Shown here piece after piece: positions 7,669 through 16,054 of a stretch of DNA of 53,385 nucleotides (positions are counted from its first letter, which is position 1; every line of letters begins with the position of its first letter). The DNA is from Bacillota bacterium (GTDB taxonomy: Bacteria; Bacillota; Clostridia; Oscillospirales; Oscillospiraceae), in NCBI GenBank assembly GCA_021768085.1, contig JAETOJ010000018.1:1-53385 (forward strand). The letters run 5' to 3'. Made by a program: the position numbers and the translations under genes. The notes beneath the pieces are model-generated. The model saw only the letters and a list, made by a program, of their open reading frames with translations. It ran no database searches and was not told the DNA's origin.

Positions 7669-8037
7669 TCAGGCGTAAATCAACTCATTATAGATAACTT
7701 CCTCTGCCCGGTTTCGGACGTTGTTCATTTGCCTGACCCATTTCATCTGATCCTCAGCTTTGAGCTGTTCGGTGATACTGTCCTGTGCCGCCACCTGTTT
7801 TACAAGCTGAGAAAACATAGCTTCTGCTTGCTCGTCAACTTCGGACAGGTGGTCGTTCAATTTGCCAGATAGTAGCAAAGCCGTATAAAGGGCCTGACGG
7901 TGTTCTTTCAGATACCGCCTCCTTCGTTGTCCCCATATACCGATGGCGGGGAGTTCGGGCACAGACAGGTCGGGGAAAAAGTAATCGGCCTCTTGATGAT
8001 AGGTTCCACCCATGCGCTCAAATAGTGACTTTTCCAT
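7669..8037 (-). CDS. tnpV: TnpV-family transposon protein
   Basis: A 122-residue protein starting MEKSLFERMGGTYHQEADYF, with GGAGGAC upstream of its ATG at 8037. The conserved stretches IGIWGQRRRRYLKEHR, LLLSGKLNDHLSEVDEQA and MKWVRQMNNVRNRAEEVI match the TnpV family first named from the mobilizable Tn4451/Tn4453 transposons. TnpV is not needed for Tn4451 excision and its function is unsettled. Its presence supports reading 1-8.1 kb as part of an integrative element. No large serine recombinase (tnpX) or integrase is in the window. Confidence 0.85.
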   Translation of the reverse strand: MEKSLFERMGGTYHQEADYFFPDLSVPELPAIGIWGQRRRRYLKEHRQALYTALLLSGKLNDHLSEVDEQAEAMFSQLVKQVAAQDSITEQLKAEDQMKWVRQMNNVRNRAEEVIYNELIYA

Positions 8038-8102
8038 GATATAGTCCTCCGATATATCGAATATCCCCGCAATTCAATCACTCTCGGCTGACTTTACAAA
8101 AG

Positions 8103-8139
8103 CTTTGGGAGGAACTTCCTTACGAAGTTCCTCCCAAAG
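8103..8139 (-). terminator. Perfect 16-bp hairpin at the element/chromosome junction region
   Basis: CTTTGGGAGGAACTTC-cttac-GAAGTTCCTCCCAAAG. On the minus strand it is followed by CTTTTGT, so it probably ends transcripts of the sulfatase-maturase operon. It also lies between tnpV and GC-rich chromosomal genes, so it could mark the element's end. The interval 8140-8235 shows nothing else. Confidence 0.7.
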
Positions 8140-8235
8140 GGGCGCCTCTCCGTTTATAGACCGATGCGTATTTATAGCCGTGACTTTTGATCTTTTCCCA
8201 AAAACTGTGGCACTATCTTACTATAAAGGCGTAAC

Positions 8236-9363
8236 TCAGTTCCAAATTTTGCCGCTGAGCAGCAGCCCCCTTGCCCGCTCCAGACGCGGAAGCGCATAGG
8301 CAAAGAAATCGCAGTAGGCCCCGCAGTAGTAATTGCGGCCCAGCCCATCCTCCTCCATCAGCCGATCCCTGCGGCAGCCGTTGCGGCACAGCGGATACCA
8401 CCGGCAGCCGCCGCACTTCTCCGGGACGCGCTGCGACTCTCGAATAAAGCCCAGCTCCTCTCTGGCCCCATCCAGCTCTGCCCAGGTGCTTTTTAGGACG
8501 TTTCCCAGCCGCCACCTGTCCAGACCGTAGAAGTCACAGGGATAGACGCTCCCGTCTGCCTCCACCAGATATTGCAGCCCACAGCACCCCCGCATGGAGC
8601 ACTGCTCCGGAGCGTGCCCGTCCAGCATCCACATCAGGTTATCAAAATAACGGATAGACCAGTACCGCCCCTGCTCCAGCTCCTGATACCACAGGTCAAA
8701 CAGCGTTTTCAAAAATTCCCCGTACTGAGCCGGGGAGAGGGAATACCCCTGTCCGCCCCGCTCCGACTCCAGCGGATCCAGGCACGGGATGTACTGCTGG
8801 AACCGAAAGCCGCCCTTGCACACCGATGCAAACACGCTTCGGATATGTCTGGCCAGATAGCCCGTCACCACGGTGAGTACATTGAACTCCACCTCGGCCT
8901 GATCCAGCAGCCGGGCAGCCCGTACCACTTGATCATAGGTGCCTTTCCCCGCCCCGTCTTGGCGAAAGCGGTTATGGCACTCCCGGTTCCCATCCAGAGA
9001 GAGCCCTACCAGGAAGTGATTCTCCCTGAAAAAACGGCACCATTCCCCATCCAGCAGCGTCCCGTTGGTTTGGATGGCGTACTGCACCGCCAGTCCCGCG
9101 TGGGCCGTCTTCTCCACGTAAGCTACAAACTCCCGGTAAAACTCCAGCCCCGCCAAGGTGGGCTCCCCACCCTGGAACAGGAAGGAGATCCGGCCTTCCG
9201 CCGCCCCCGCCGCCTTTTCGATCAGGGCACGGCTCACCTCCCGGGACATCAGGCCGTAACTTGGAACCGCGCGGACGCTGGCCTCGTCGGCGTAAAAGCA
9301 GTAGGAGCAGCGCAGGTTGCAGGCGCTGGAGGCAGGTTTTAATAATATACTCAAAGGCGGCAT
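8236..9363 (-). CDS. Anaerobic sulfatase-maturating enzyme (radical SAM, SPASM)
   Basis: A 375-residue radical SAM enzyme that oxidises an active-site Cys or Ser of sulfatases to formylglycine without oxygen. The radical SAM cluster motif is CNLRCSYCFY (residues 14-23), followed by the GGEPTL segment and QTNGTLL. The C-terminal SPASM region has many Cys for two auxiliary 4Fe-4S clusters (CSMRGCCGLQ, VYPCDFYG, CGGCRWYPLCRNGC). Length fits the anSME family. It lies 72 bases downstream of a Cys-type sulfatase on the same strand, its evident substrate. The intergenic hairpin GGGCGGCG-ctc-CGCCGCCC (about 9394-9412) may tune downstream expression. Confidence 0.93.
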   Translation of the reverse strand: MPPLSILLKPASSACNLRCSYCFYADEASVRAVPSYGLMSREVSRALIEKAAGAAEGRISFLFQGGEPTLAGLEFYREFVAYVEKTAHAGLAVQYAIQTNGTLLDGEWCRFFRENHFLVGLSLDGNRECHNRFRQDGAGKGTYDQVVRAARLLDQAEVEFNVLTVVTGYLARHIRSVFASVCKGGFRFQQYIPCLDPLESERGGQGYSLSPAQYGEFLKTLFDLWYQELEQGRYWSIRYFDNLMWMLDGHAPEQCSMRGCCGLQYLVEADGSVYPCDFYGLDRWRLGNVLKSTWAELDGAREELGFIRESQRVPEKCGGCRWYPLCRNGCRRDRLMEEDGLGRNYYCGAYCDFFAYALPRLERARGLLLSGKIWN

Positions 9364-9435
9364 GGCGGTTTCCCTCCTTCGCGCGGAAACCTGGGGGCGG
9401 CGCTCCGCCGCCCTTGGGCGTTCGTCTCCTCAGCC

Positions 9436-10788
9436 CTAATCCGTAATCACGGGCCGCGCTCCCTCCGCCCGCTCGATCCAGTCCAGCAGCCGCTCCCGTA
9501 GCTCCGCCTTTACCTGGGCATAGGACGGATCGGCCACCACGTTGTTCAGCTGGTGGGGATCCCGCCTCATGTCGTACAGGAAGTCGTCGGCGTATGTCTC
9601 CGCCGCGGCGAACTCGCCACCGTTGACGCCAGGGGCGTAGACGGAATACAGGTAGTCCGGCGTGCGCAGGCACCGGCCCACCCGGCTCTCCGAGATCTGG
9701 GCGAAGGCCTCGTTCCGCCTATTATTGTCCTTTTTCTCCACCACGTCAAGGAGGTTTTCCCCGATCATGGCGTCCCCCACGTCCACCCCGGCCAGGGCCA
9801 GGATGGTCTTGGGCAGGCTGGCGGTGCTCACCACGTCCTCCACCGTTAGGCCTCCCCGGAAGGGCCCGCCGGCGATCACCAGGGGCACATGGAGGGCTGC
9901 GTCGTGGCAGGAGCGCTTGTAGTCGTCATAGCCGGTGAGATGGCCGTCCTGGTTGCGGGTCTTGAAGTGGGATCCGTGGTCGGAGGCAAAGAAGATCACC
10001 GTGTCCTCATACAGCCCTTCGTCCTTCAACCGCTGCACCAGGCGGCCCAGGTTCTCATCCAGGCTGGTACACTGGCCCAGGTAGTCGGGGTACTCCTCAG
10101 CGGCATTGCCTCCCAGGACCTTCAGATCCTCCGGCAGGACGAAGTCCTTGAACCGCTCCTTGGAGCCCTCCGGTCCCTCGTAGTGCCCCCGGTCATTCTG
10201 ATGGTGGGGCTCGATCTGAGAGATGGTCATAAAGAAAGGCTTCTGACCGTCGTAGGAGTCGAAAAACTTTAGGGCCAGATCGGTGATGCAGTCCGCCCGG
10301 TAACCCTTGAACTCCACCCGGTTGTTGTTCTCGTCAAATACGAAGCCGTCATAGCCGTGGGAGGTAAATTCCAGCACGTCCGCCGCCCGCCAGTAGCCGG
10401 TGTAGCCTCCCCGCAGCTCCCGGGGGATGGCGGTGACGGTATGGTCGATGGTCGGAGGCTTTTCCAGCTCGCCGTCACTGGCCAGATGCCACTTGCCGAT
10501 GTAGGCCGTCTCGTAGCCCGCCTCCTCAATATAGCTGCCCAGGGTCTTGACACCTACCGGGAGCATGAGGTTGTTGCGGAAGCAGCCCGTTTCAGTGGGC
10601 CATTTGCCGGTCTGGAACAGGGCCCGGCAGGGGCCGCACACCGGCTGGGGGGAGAAGGCGTTGTCAAACTTGACGCCCTCCCGGGCCAGCCGATCCAGGT
10701 TGGGGGTGATGTCCAGGGGCTGGCCAAAGCAGCCACAGGTGTCCCAGCGCTGCTGGTCGGTAAAATAGAAGATGATATTATTGGGCAT
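9436..10788 (-). CDS. Cys-type sulfatase (arylsulfatase family)
   Basis: A 450-residue sulfatase of the alkaline-phosphatase superfamily. The N-terminal metal ligands lie in FYFTDQQRWDT, the modification motif is PVCGPCRALFQTG (C-x-P-C-R, with Cys as formylglycine precursor), and IGKWHL and FASDHGSHF carry further active-site residues. No signal peptide is seen, so the enzyme is cytoplasmic and would act on imported sulfated sugars or small sulfate esters. A partner maturase gene lies directly downstream. A 26-bp near-perfect palindrome sits about 40 bp upstream of the ATG at 10788, implying a specific repressor or activator. Substrate specificity cannot be told; phosphonate monoester hydrolase-like activity is a less likely alternative. 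Confidence 0.93.
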   Translation of the reverse strand: MPNNIIFYFTDQQRWDTCGCFGQPLDITPNLDRLAREGVKFDNAFSPQPVCGPCRALFQTGKWPTETGCFRNNLMLPVGVKTLGSYIEEAGYETAYIGKWHLASDGELEKPPTIDHTVTAIPRELRGGYTGYWRAADVLEFTSHGYDGFVFDENNNRVEFKGYRADCITDLALKFFDSYDGQKPFFMTISQIEPHHQNDRGHYEGPEGSKERFKDFVLPEDLKVLGGNAAEEYPDYLGQCTSLDENLGRLVQRLKDEGLYEDTVIFFASDHGSHFKTRNQDGHLTGYDDYKRSCHDAALHVPLVIAGGPFRGGLTVEDVVSTASLPKTILALAGVDVGDAMIGENLLDVVEKKDNNRRNEAFAQISESRVGRCLRTPDYLYSVYAPGVNGGEFAAAETYADDFLYDMRRDPHQLNNVVADPSYAQVKAELRERLLDWIERAEGARPVITD

Positions 10789-10826
10789 GGATCAACGCTC
10801 CTTCCTGGCAGCCTGGGCCGCCTTCC

Positions 10827-10852
10827 ATAACAGCGTTATATAACACTGTTAT
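10827..10852 (-). promoter_or_regulatory. 26-bp palindromic operator upstream of the sulfatase operon
   Basis: The site is centred on GTTATATAAC (10835-10844) with outer arms ATAACAG and CTGTTAT; 12 of 13 base pairs are symmetric. It lies 39-64 bases upstream of the sulfatase start, over the expected promoter. The size and symmetry fit a dimeric TetR- or GntR-type repressor. No such regulator gene is adjacent. Confidence 0.7.
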
Positions 10853-10948
10853 GATGCCCGTTTCCCGTGAATTTGTCAAGACCTTGTGCAGCATTTATTT
10901 TGCAAGCTCCACATGGAGCATAGAACTCATGTGAAATGTACGCATAGT

Positions 10949-11431
10949 TCAGTTGGACAGAAGTGTAGCGAACGTCTTGAGCCTTTCATCACCGATCCGT
11001 TCTTCCTTCCGGACAAGGTGCAGCCGCTCCGATTCCTCGAACATGGTGCGGCTGGCAATCTTGTCGCCGTCGGCCCTGCTCTCTGCCATGATACGCTGCC
11101 AGTATTCTGGGTGGTAGGGGCTCCCACCATGCCAATTTTCTCATTTCCCACCGCTTTTAAGTAAGCAATGGCCGTTTCAATTCGCTCCAAAGGATAGTTG
11201 TGGTGGCCGTAGTCTTTTCTGCCTGGGGACATGGCCATCAACATTACAACCCAACCTGTAGAGTCACCTCACGCCGGATTTTGCCATGTGGTCATCCGAG
11301 GAATCCCCCAGCATGGCGATCATGGCTTTACTGCTGGAGACGGGATTGGGATAATAGGCCCCATAGAAACCGTCCCGCTTAGGACTGAAATAGTGTTTTA
11401 CCACAGTTGCCGCCTCACTTCTTACAAATAA
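10949..11431 (-). pseudogene. Acyl-CoA thioester hydrolase/BAAT C-terminal family, degraded
   Basis: Reading leftwards, successive frames give GFYGAYYPNPVSSSKAMIAM and LGDSSDDHMAKSGVR, then a TGA, then LYRLGCNV. A frameshift leads to MSPGRKDYGHHNYPLERIE and IAYLKAVGNEKIGMVGA. A second frame then gives YHPEYWQRIMAESRADGD and a truncated tail ending at 10949. These match, in order, the start, nucleophile-side loop and later part of BAAT/alpha-beta hydrolase family proteins, as far as I recall them. At least one stop, one frameshift and an internal deletion (the region after KIGMVGA) make it non-functional. The intact protein would be about 300 residues. Base composition is lower in GC than neighbouring operons, hinting at acquired DNA. 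Confidence 0.65.
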
Positions 11432-11455
11432 AGCAGGCCATAGATTCTACTGTTT

Positions 11456-11764
11456 TTACCGCAGCTTGCCGATACTGCTGTACCAGTCGCCGACATAAGC
11501 TCTCTGCTGTTTCGTAGGGTGGGTAAAAAAGCCCCTTTTTTCATACGGTTCCTTCAACACCGCCTTGACCTCATAGCCCGTGCCCCTGATGACAGAGCGT
11601 AGCTCAGTCTCGTCAATGTCGCTTTCCGAGAGGATTACCGTCTCCCCTTTCCTGTGGGAGGATGTGACGTTCTTCACCGAAAACGCTTTGCGGACAGCGC
11701 CGTTCATATGGGCCTCGCACATCCCACACATCATCCCGTCCACTTTTACAGTAATTTTCAACAT
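11456..11764 (-). CDS. Heavy-metal-associated (HMA) domain protein
   Basis: A 102-residue protein whose first 70 residues form an HMA ferredoxin-like domain with the metal-binding GMMCGMCEAH motif (two Cys in C-x2-C). A C-terminal tail (about 75-102; HPTKQQRAYVGDWYSSIGKLR) lies outside the fold. Such small proteins carry Cu(I) or other soft metals to transporters. It lies 15 bases downstream of a ZIP transporter gene on the same strand, suggesting co-transcription and a metal-handling role. The partner metal is uncertain. The Met next to the motif favours a thiophilic metal. Confidence 0.85.
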   Translation of the reverse strand: MLKITVKVDGMMCGMCEAHMNGAVRKAFSVKNVTSSHRKGETVILSESDIDETELRSVIRGTGYEVKAVLKEPYEKRGFFTHPTKQQRAYVGDWYSSIGKLR

Positions 11765-11779
11765 GCCATCTTCTCCTTT

Positions 11780-12562
11780 TTATCCCAATGCCACATCCAA
11801 CACCAGCATGATGGTAAAACCTGCCGCGAAGAACAGCGTTCCCAGGTTGGAGTGTTCCCCGGCGGACGCCTCCGGGATCAACTCCTCTACCACCACATAG
11901 ATCATAGCTCCTGCCGCGAAGCTGAGGAGATAGGGCAGGGCAGGCAGAATCAGCCCTGCGGCCCAAATGGTTAGCACCGCGGCCAGCGGTTCCATGATGC
12001 CGGAGAGAACGCCATATAGGAAAGCACGTCCCTTGCCCGCTCCCTCTGCCTGGAGGGGCATGGAAATAATGGCTCCTTCCGGGAAGTTCTGAATCGCGAT
12101 ACCCAGGGACAGAGCCAGAGTTCCGGCGGCGGTGATGCCGCTGTTTCCAGCCATCCAGCCCGCCAGCACAACTCCCACCGCCATGCCTTCCGGGATGTTG
12201 TGGAGGGTAACGGCCAGCACCAGCATGGTGGTCCGCTTCAGCCGGGTATGGGGACCTTCCGGCTGAACGCTGTTTTGATGCAGGTGGGGAATCGTCCTGT
12301 CCAATATCAGCAGGAACAGAATCCCCAGCCAAAACCCCGCAACCGCAGGGAGGAACGCCCACTGGCCCATATCCGCAGCCTGCTCCATAGCAGGCACCAG
12401 CAGGCTCCACACGGACGCCGCCACCATAACCCCGGCGGCAAAACCAGTCAAAGCCCGCTGTACCAGCGGACGCATTCCTCTTTTCAGGAAAAATACGCAC
12501 CCCGCTCCCAATGAAGTCCCCAGGAAAGGAAGGAGCAATTCAACCAATACATTTTTCATCAT
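11780..12562 (-). CDS. ZIP-family metal transporter
   Basis: A 260-residue membrane protein with eight predicted transmembrane helices and family motifs. HNIPEGMAVGVVLAG in helix 4 and QNFPEGAIISMPL in helix 5 carry the His/Asn/Glu metal-site residues. A His-containing loop (DRTIPHLHQNSV) lies between helices 3 and 4. The length and helix pattern match ZupT/GufA-like importers of Zn2+, Fe2+ or Mn2+. The start is MMKNVLVELLL at 12562, just inside the 3' end of the methyltransferase remnant. The HMA protein follows and the feo iron-uptake genes lie upstream on the same strand, so this is a divalent-metal region. Confidence 0.9.
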   Translation of the reverse strand: MMKNVLVELLLPFLGTSLGAGCVFFLKRGMRPLVQRALTGFAAGVMVAASVWSLLVPAMEQAADMGQWAFLPAVAGFWLGILFLLILDRTIPHLHQNSVQPEGPHTRLKRTTMLVLAVTLHNIPEGMAVGVVLAGWMAGNSGITAAGTLALSLGIAIQNFPEGAIISMPLQAEGAGKGRAFLYGVLSGIMEPLAAVLTIWAAGLILPALPYLLSFAAGAMIYVVVEELIPEASAGEHSNLGTLFFAAGFTIMLVLDVALG

Positions 12563-12919
12563 TTTTCACTCGTGCCTCCAAATAGCACAGCGGCGCAAGG
12601 CTCCCGCCAAGTTTGACTGCTTGTATAACTTCAAAATTGTGTTCAGAAATAAATCTTTTAAACCCTTCCGCTGTCCACTTGGAATAAATCTTGAATCCCA
12701 CCAAGGCCAGCAGCCGCGCTCTCAGGCGAAACCCAGCCCCCTTTCCATGCACAAAAGTCGGCGCATATCAAGTTCCTTCCGGCTTCATACTCGGCTGATC
12801 TCCGCCAGCGCCAGCTCCAGCACATTCATATCCCTGGTCAGATTGGGACATATCCTTTTGCAGATTTCATCGTAGAGCTGTCCCGTGAACTTCATAAAAG
12901 GCGCATAGGATTTCGCCAT
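12540..12919 (-). pseudogene. SAM-dependent methyltransferase remnant
   Basis: From ATG 12919 the reading MAKSYAPFMKFTGQLYDEIC continues with KRICPNLTRDMNVLELAL and hits TGA after 44 codons. Past a scrambled stretch, another frame gives FKIYSKWTAEGFKRFISEHN and FEVIQAVKLGGSLAPLCYLE, ending at 12540. The first part is the N-terminus and the second the C-terminus of a class I methyltransferase, about 200 residues when whole. The SAM-binding motif after VLEL is lost by deletion. It has a good ribosome site (GGAGG at about 12931-12935), which shows that it was once expressed. It lies between the feo operon and the ZIP gene. Confidence 0.65.
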
Positions 12920-12963
12920 CCGCTGCCCATGCCTCCTCACCATGTCATATCAGATTTGAAGTT

Positions 12964-13104
12964 TTAGTGACAGCCGCGGCAGTTCCCGCAGTCGCCATTA
13001 CAGCCTCCGCCGGATTTGTGGGACTTCCACACAGAGCGGACAGCCAACGCAACAGCAGCGACTAATACGGCGATCACAATGATGTTTCCCAATATCGCGG
13101 GCAT
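12964..13104 (-). CDS. FeoB-associated Cys-rich membrane protein
   Basis: A 46-residue protein from ATG 13104 with an AAAGGAG ribosome site. One transmembrane helix (about residues 5-23, ILGNIIVIAVLVAAVALAV) is followed by a basic stretch and a Gly/Cys tail with CNGDCGNCRGC. This is the pattern of the small FeoB-associated family found after feoB in Firmicutes. It may support Fe2+ transfer at the FeoB pore; its exact role is not established. It is the last gene of the feo operon, 19 bases after feoB. Confidence 0.9.
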   Translation of the reverse strand: MPAILGNIIVIAVLVAAVALAVRSVWKSHKSGGGCNGDCGNCRGCH

Positions 13105-13123
13105 TGTCAGACACTCCTTTTTA

Positions 13124-15358
13124 TTACTTCGCGGCAGCAGCCACGGAGGTCAGCCGGCGGGACTGCTCCTCCCCCTGATACCCCTTGCGGAACAGCAGGT
13201 AGATGATCCCAATCAGCAGGGCAACAGCCGCGACAGTCCACAGGTTAAAGCTGACAGTTCCCGCAATCAGCCCGCCCAGTTGGAAGACAATCAGCGCTGT
13301 CACATAAGCAAACACGCACATATAGCCGATGGCGAAGGCGGTCCATTTGCCGTTGTTCATCTCCCGCTTGATGGCGCCCATGGCGGCAAAGCAGGGAGCG
13401 CACAGCAGGTTGAAGATCATGAAGGAATAGGCGGTGATGGCCCCGAAATCAGCCCCCACCAGCGCCCAGATCTCCTCGCCGTTCTCACTGATCTCACCGG
13501 CGAAGTGGTAGAGGGTGCCCAAAGTTCCCACCACGTTCTCCTTGGCGATGAGGCCGGTGAAGGAGGCCACGGTGGCCTTCCAGGCCATATCGCCCGTCCA
13601 GCCCAGGGGGTAGAAGATCCAGGCGATGGCGTTGCCGATGGCGGCCAGCAGAGAAGAATTGTTGTCCTCCACCGCCCCAAATGCCCCGTCGGTGAAGCCG
13701 TAGCCTTGGAGGAACCACAACACAATGGTGGACAGCAGGATCACCGTTCCAGCCCGCTTGATGAACGACCAGCCCCGCTCCCAGGTGGCCCGTAGGACGT
13801 TGCTGGCGGAGGGCGCATGGTAGGCGGGCAGTTCCATGACGAAGGGGGCGGGCTCTCCGGCGAAGGCTTTGAACTTTTTCAGCATGATGCCGGAGATCAC
13901 CACGGCGGCGATACCGATGAAGAAGGCGGAAGTGGCCACCCAAGGCGCACCGCCGAACACCGCCCCCGCAAACAGGCCGATGATGGGCATTTTCGCCCCG
14001 CAAGGGATGAAACCGGTGGTCATAATAGTCATCTTCCGATCCCGATCCTGTTCAATCGTCCGGGAGGCCATGATGCCGGGGACGCCGCAGCCGGTGGCTA
14101 CCAGCATGGGAATAAAGCTCTTGCCAGACAGGCCGAAGCGGCGGAAAATCCGATCCATGATAAAGGCGATCCGGGCCATGTAGCCCACATCCTCCAAGAT
14201 GGCCAGCAGCAGAAACAGCACCAGCATCTGAGGCACGAAGCCCAGCACGGCACCCACACCGCCCACGATGCCGTCGAGGATGAGGCCGTAAAGCCAGGAG
14301 CCCTCAGCCACGCCCAGAGCGGTCAAGGCGCTCCCAAACCAGCCGGGAACCAGCTCGCCAAACAGGGTATCGTTGGCCCAGTCGGTGCCCCAGGTGCCGA
14401 TGCCCACGCCCCAGGCCTCACCGGAACCGTCAAAAAGGGCCGCCGGGGAGGTACCCATGGCAATGGAATAGATGGCAAACATGACAAGGGCAAAGATCGG
14501 CAGGGCCAAAATCCGGTTGGTGACAATCTGGTCGATCTTATCAGACACAGAGAGGCTGTGTTTTGCCGCCTTTTTCCGTACCGCCTTGGCAACTACGCCG
14601 TTGATATAGGCGTACCGCTGGTTGGTGATGATGCTCTCGGAATCATCGTCCATCTCCTTTTCGCAGTCGACAATATGCTGCTCCAGGTGGGCATTCAGAT
14701 CTGCGGAGAGGTTCAGCCCCTCCAGCACCTTCTCGTCCCGCTCAAAAATCTTGATGGCGTACCAGCGGAGATACCCGTCCGCCACCTTCCCCTGGATGGA
14801 CTCCTCAATGTGAGCCAGGGCGTGTTCCACGCTGCCGGTAAACACATGGGGCAGCTCCCCGACCTGATGGCGCTGGGCCAGAGCCACGGCCTTTTCGGCG
14901 GCGTTCATGCCGCCTTCCCCCTTGAGGGCGCTCATTTCCACCACCTCGCAGCCCAGGGCGGCCCCCAGTTTGGCAAGGTCAATGGTATCGCCGTTTTTCC
15001 GCACCAGATCGATCATGTTCACCGCCACCACCACGGGAAGACCCAGCTCGATGAGCTGAGTGGTGAGGTAGAGGTTCCGCTCGATGTTGGTGCCGTCCAC
15101 GATGTTGAGGATGGCGTCCGGCTTTTCGTTCACCAGATAGCTGCGGGCCACCACCTCCTCCAAGGTGTAGGGAGACAGGGAGTAGATGCCAGGCAGATCC
15201 TGGATGATCACATCCTTATACCCCTTTAGCTTTCCTTCCTTTTTCTCCACGGTGACCCCTGGCCAGTTGCCCACATACTGGCTGGAGCCGGTGAGGGCGT
15301 TGAACAACGTTGTCTTGCCGCAGTTTGGATTGCCCGCCAGGGCAATTTTGATGTCCAT
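13124..15358 (-). CDS. feoB: Ferrous iron transporter FeoB
   Basis: A 744-residue Fe2+ importer, normal for the family. The N-terminal GTPase has G1 GNPNCGKTTLFN (residues 9-20), G3 DLPGIYSL and G4 NMID. A helical switch domain follows (to about 270). The membrane part starts near RILALPIFALVMF and contains two Gate-type repeats with conserved Cys (VATGCGVPGIM and LLCAPCFAAMGA). It sits in the cytoplasmic membrane and works with the two upstream FeoA proteins and the small Cys-rich protein downstream. A perfect DtxR-like palindrome lies 20-36 bases before its start, so it can be regulated separately from feoA. Confidence 0.97.
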   Translation of the reverse strand: MDIKIALAGNPNCGKTTLFNALTGSSQYVGNWPGVTVEKKEGKLKGYKDVIIQDLPGIYSLSPYTLEEVVARSYLVNEKPDAILNIVDGTNIERNLYLTTQLIELGLPVVVAVNMIDLVRKNGDTIDLAKLGAALGCEVVEMSALKGEGGMNAAEKAVALAQRHQVGELPHVFTGSVEHALAHIEESIQGKVADGYLRWYAIKIFERDEKVLEGLNLSADLNAHLEQHIVDCEKEMDDDSESIITNQRYAYINGVVAKAVRKKAAKHSLSVSDKIDQIVTNRILALPIFALVMFAIYSIAMGTSPAALFDGSGEAWGVGIGTWGTDWANDTLFGELVPGWFGSALTALGVAEGSWLYGLILDGIVGGVGAVLGFVPQMLVLFLLLAILEDVGYMARIAFIMDRIFRRFGLSGKSFIPMLVATGCGVPGIMASRTIEQDRDRKMTIMTTGFIPCGAKMPIIGLFAGAVFGGAPWVATSAFFIGIAAVVISGIMLKKFKAFAGEPAPFVMELPAYHAPSASNVLRATWERGWSFIKRAGTVILLSTIVLWFLQGYGFTDGAFGAVEDNNSSLLAAIGNAIAWIFYPLGWTGDMAWKATVASFTGLIAKENVVGTLGTLYHFAGEISENGEEIWALVGADFGAITAYSFMIFNLLCAPCFAAMGAIKREMNNGKWTAFAIGYMCVFAYVTALIVFQLGGLIAGTVSFNLWTVAAVALLIGIIYLLFRKGYQGEEQSRRLTSVAAAAK

Positions 15359-15378
15359 GTGCTTCTCTCCTTTCAGTT

Positions 15379-15394
15379 GTTAGCGACGGCTAAC
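15379..15394 (-). promoter_or_regulatory. DtxR-like operator between feoA and feoB
   Basis: GTTAGC-gacg-GCTAAC is a perfect 16-bp palindrome, 20 bases upstream of feoB. The same pattern recurs at 15913-15930 and 16003-16018. The GTTAG/CTAAC arms fit iron- or manganese-responsive DtxR/IdeR-family sites. Confidence 0.65.
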
Positions 15395-15431
15395 TTACGG
15401 TGTAAATAACAGCGGCCTCCCGCCGCGTTTT

Positions 15432-15653
15432 TTACTGGACTTCGATCATCTCCGCGTCGCCCTTGCGGACAGACAGCTCATAGCCCCGGACATTCAACTC
15501 CATAGGGTCACCCAGAGGGGCCACCTTGCGTACGAAAATTTCCACGCCCTTGGTGATGCCCATATCCATGATCCGGCGCTTCACTGGCCCTTCTCCGTGG
15601 AGCCGCGCCACAGTCACTTTCTCGCCAACTTTGACATCTTTCAGCGTTTTCAT
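15432..15653 (-). CDS. feoA: FeoA-family protein
   Basis: A 73-residue SH3-like beta-barrel protein. The sequence VGEKVTVARLHGEGPVKRRI and GITKGVEIFVRKVAPLGDPM shows the conserved spacing and the GDP/ME motif typical of FeoA. FeoA is a cytoplasmic accessory that is thought to contact the FeoB GTPase. An AGGAGAGC ribosome site lies just upstream. It is the second of two tandem feoA genes, 23 bases after the first. Confidence 0.93.
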   Translation of the reverse strand: MKTLKDVKVGEKVTVARLHGEGPVKRRIMDMGITKGVEIFVRKVAPLGDPMELNVRGYELSVRKGDAEMIEVQ

Positions 15654-15676
15654 TTGCTCTCCTCCCGTTTGTTGTT

Positions 15677-15889
15677 TTAAATCATAATACGATTTGCCAT
15701 GGTTTTGTCCAGCGCAATCCGGCTGTCCTTCACCTGCACGATCAGATTTCCCCCGATCTCGCTGACTACCGTCACATTGCTGTCCACCACAAAGCCCAAC
15801 TCCGCCAGATGCTGCCGCACCTCATCCTTCCCGGAGATTTTACGGATGGTGGCTGTTTCGCCCGCCCTTGCCATTGTCAACGGCATCAT
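15677..15889 (-). CDS. feoA: Second FeoA-family protein
   Basis: A 70-residue FeoA-like protein. The start MMPLTMARAGE at 15889 is chosen because GGGAGGCG lies at the right distance upstream. A longer in-frame start at 15973 would translate the operator. It has the family's KISGKDEVRQHLAELGF and SEIGGNLIVQVKDSRIALDK. Two tandem feoA genes before feoB are common in Clostridia; the paralogues may form separate contacts with FeoB. It is the first gene of the operon, and a DtxR-like box sits 24-41 bases upstream. Confidence 0.9.
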   Translation of the reverse strand: MMPLTMARAGETATIRKISGKDEVRQHLAELGFVVDSNVTVVSEIGGNLIVQVKDSRIALDKTMANRIMI

Positions 15890-15912
15890 TTCTTCGCCTC
15901 CCTCTGTAATAC

Positions 15913-15930
15913 GGTTAGCAATTCCTAACC
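15913..15930 (-). promoter_or_regulatory. DtxR-like operator before the feo operon
   Basis: GGTTAGCAATTCCTAACC is an 18-bp palindrome with one mismatched pair, placed 24-41 bases upstream of the first feoA. It shares its arms with the boxes at 15379 and 16003. A separate GCTAAC half-site lies near 15955. Confidence 0.65.
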
Positions 15931-16002
15931 TTAAAGCCGGCCTCAGTTTACTACTGCTAACTGCCATTGTCAAGCCCCTTTAAAGAAAAACTTGCTTCTT
16001 CA

Positions 16003-16018
16003 GTTAGAATATGCTAAC
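16003..16018. promoter_or_regulatory. DtxR-like operator between feoA and the broken regulator gene
   Basis: GTTAGAATATGCTAAC has one mismatched pair. It lies between the divergent feo operon and the DtxR-family remnant, where a metalloregulator would control both itself and feo. Confidence 0.6.
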
Positions 16019-16054
16019 CTATGCATAGAGGCCCATGCGAAAGGAAAAGTTTTT

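Noticed and set aside
1-8100. A complete integrative element with defined ends
   Set aside because: No recombinase, relaxase or terminal repeats could be found inside the window, so only a partial element is claimed.
10927-11244. 105-codon minus-strand frame as an intact gene
   Set aside because: Its middle matches only part of a BAAT-family protein and the rest continues in other frames, so it is a pseudogene fragment.
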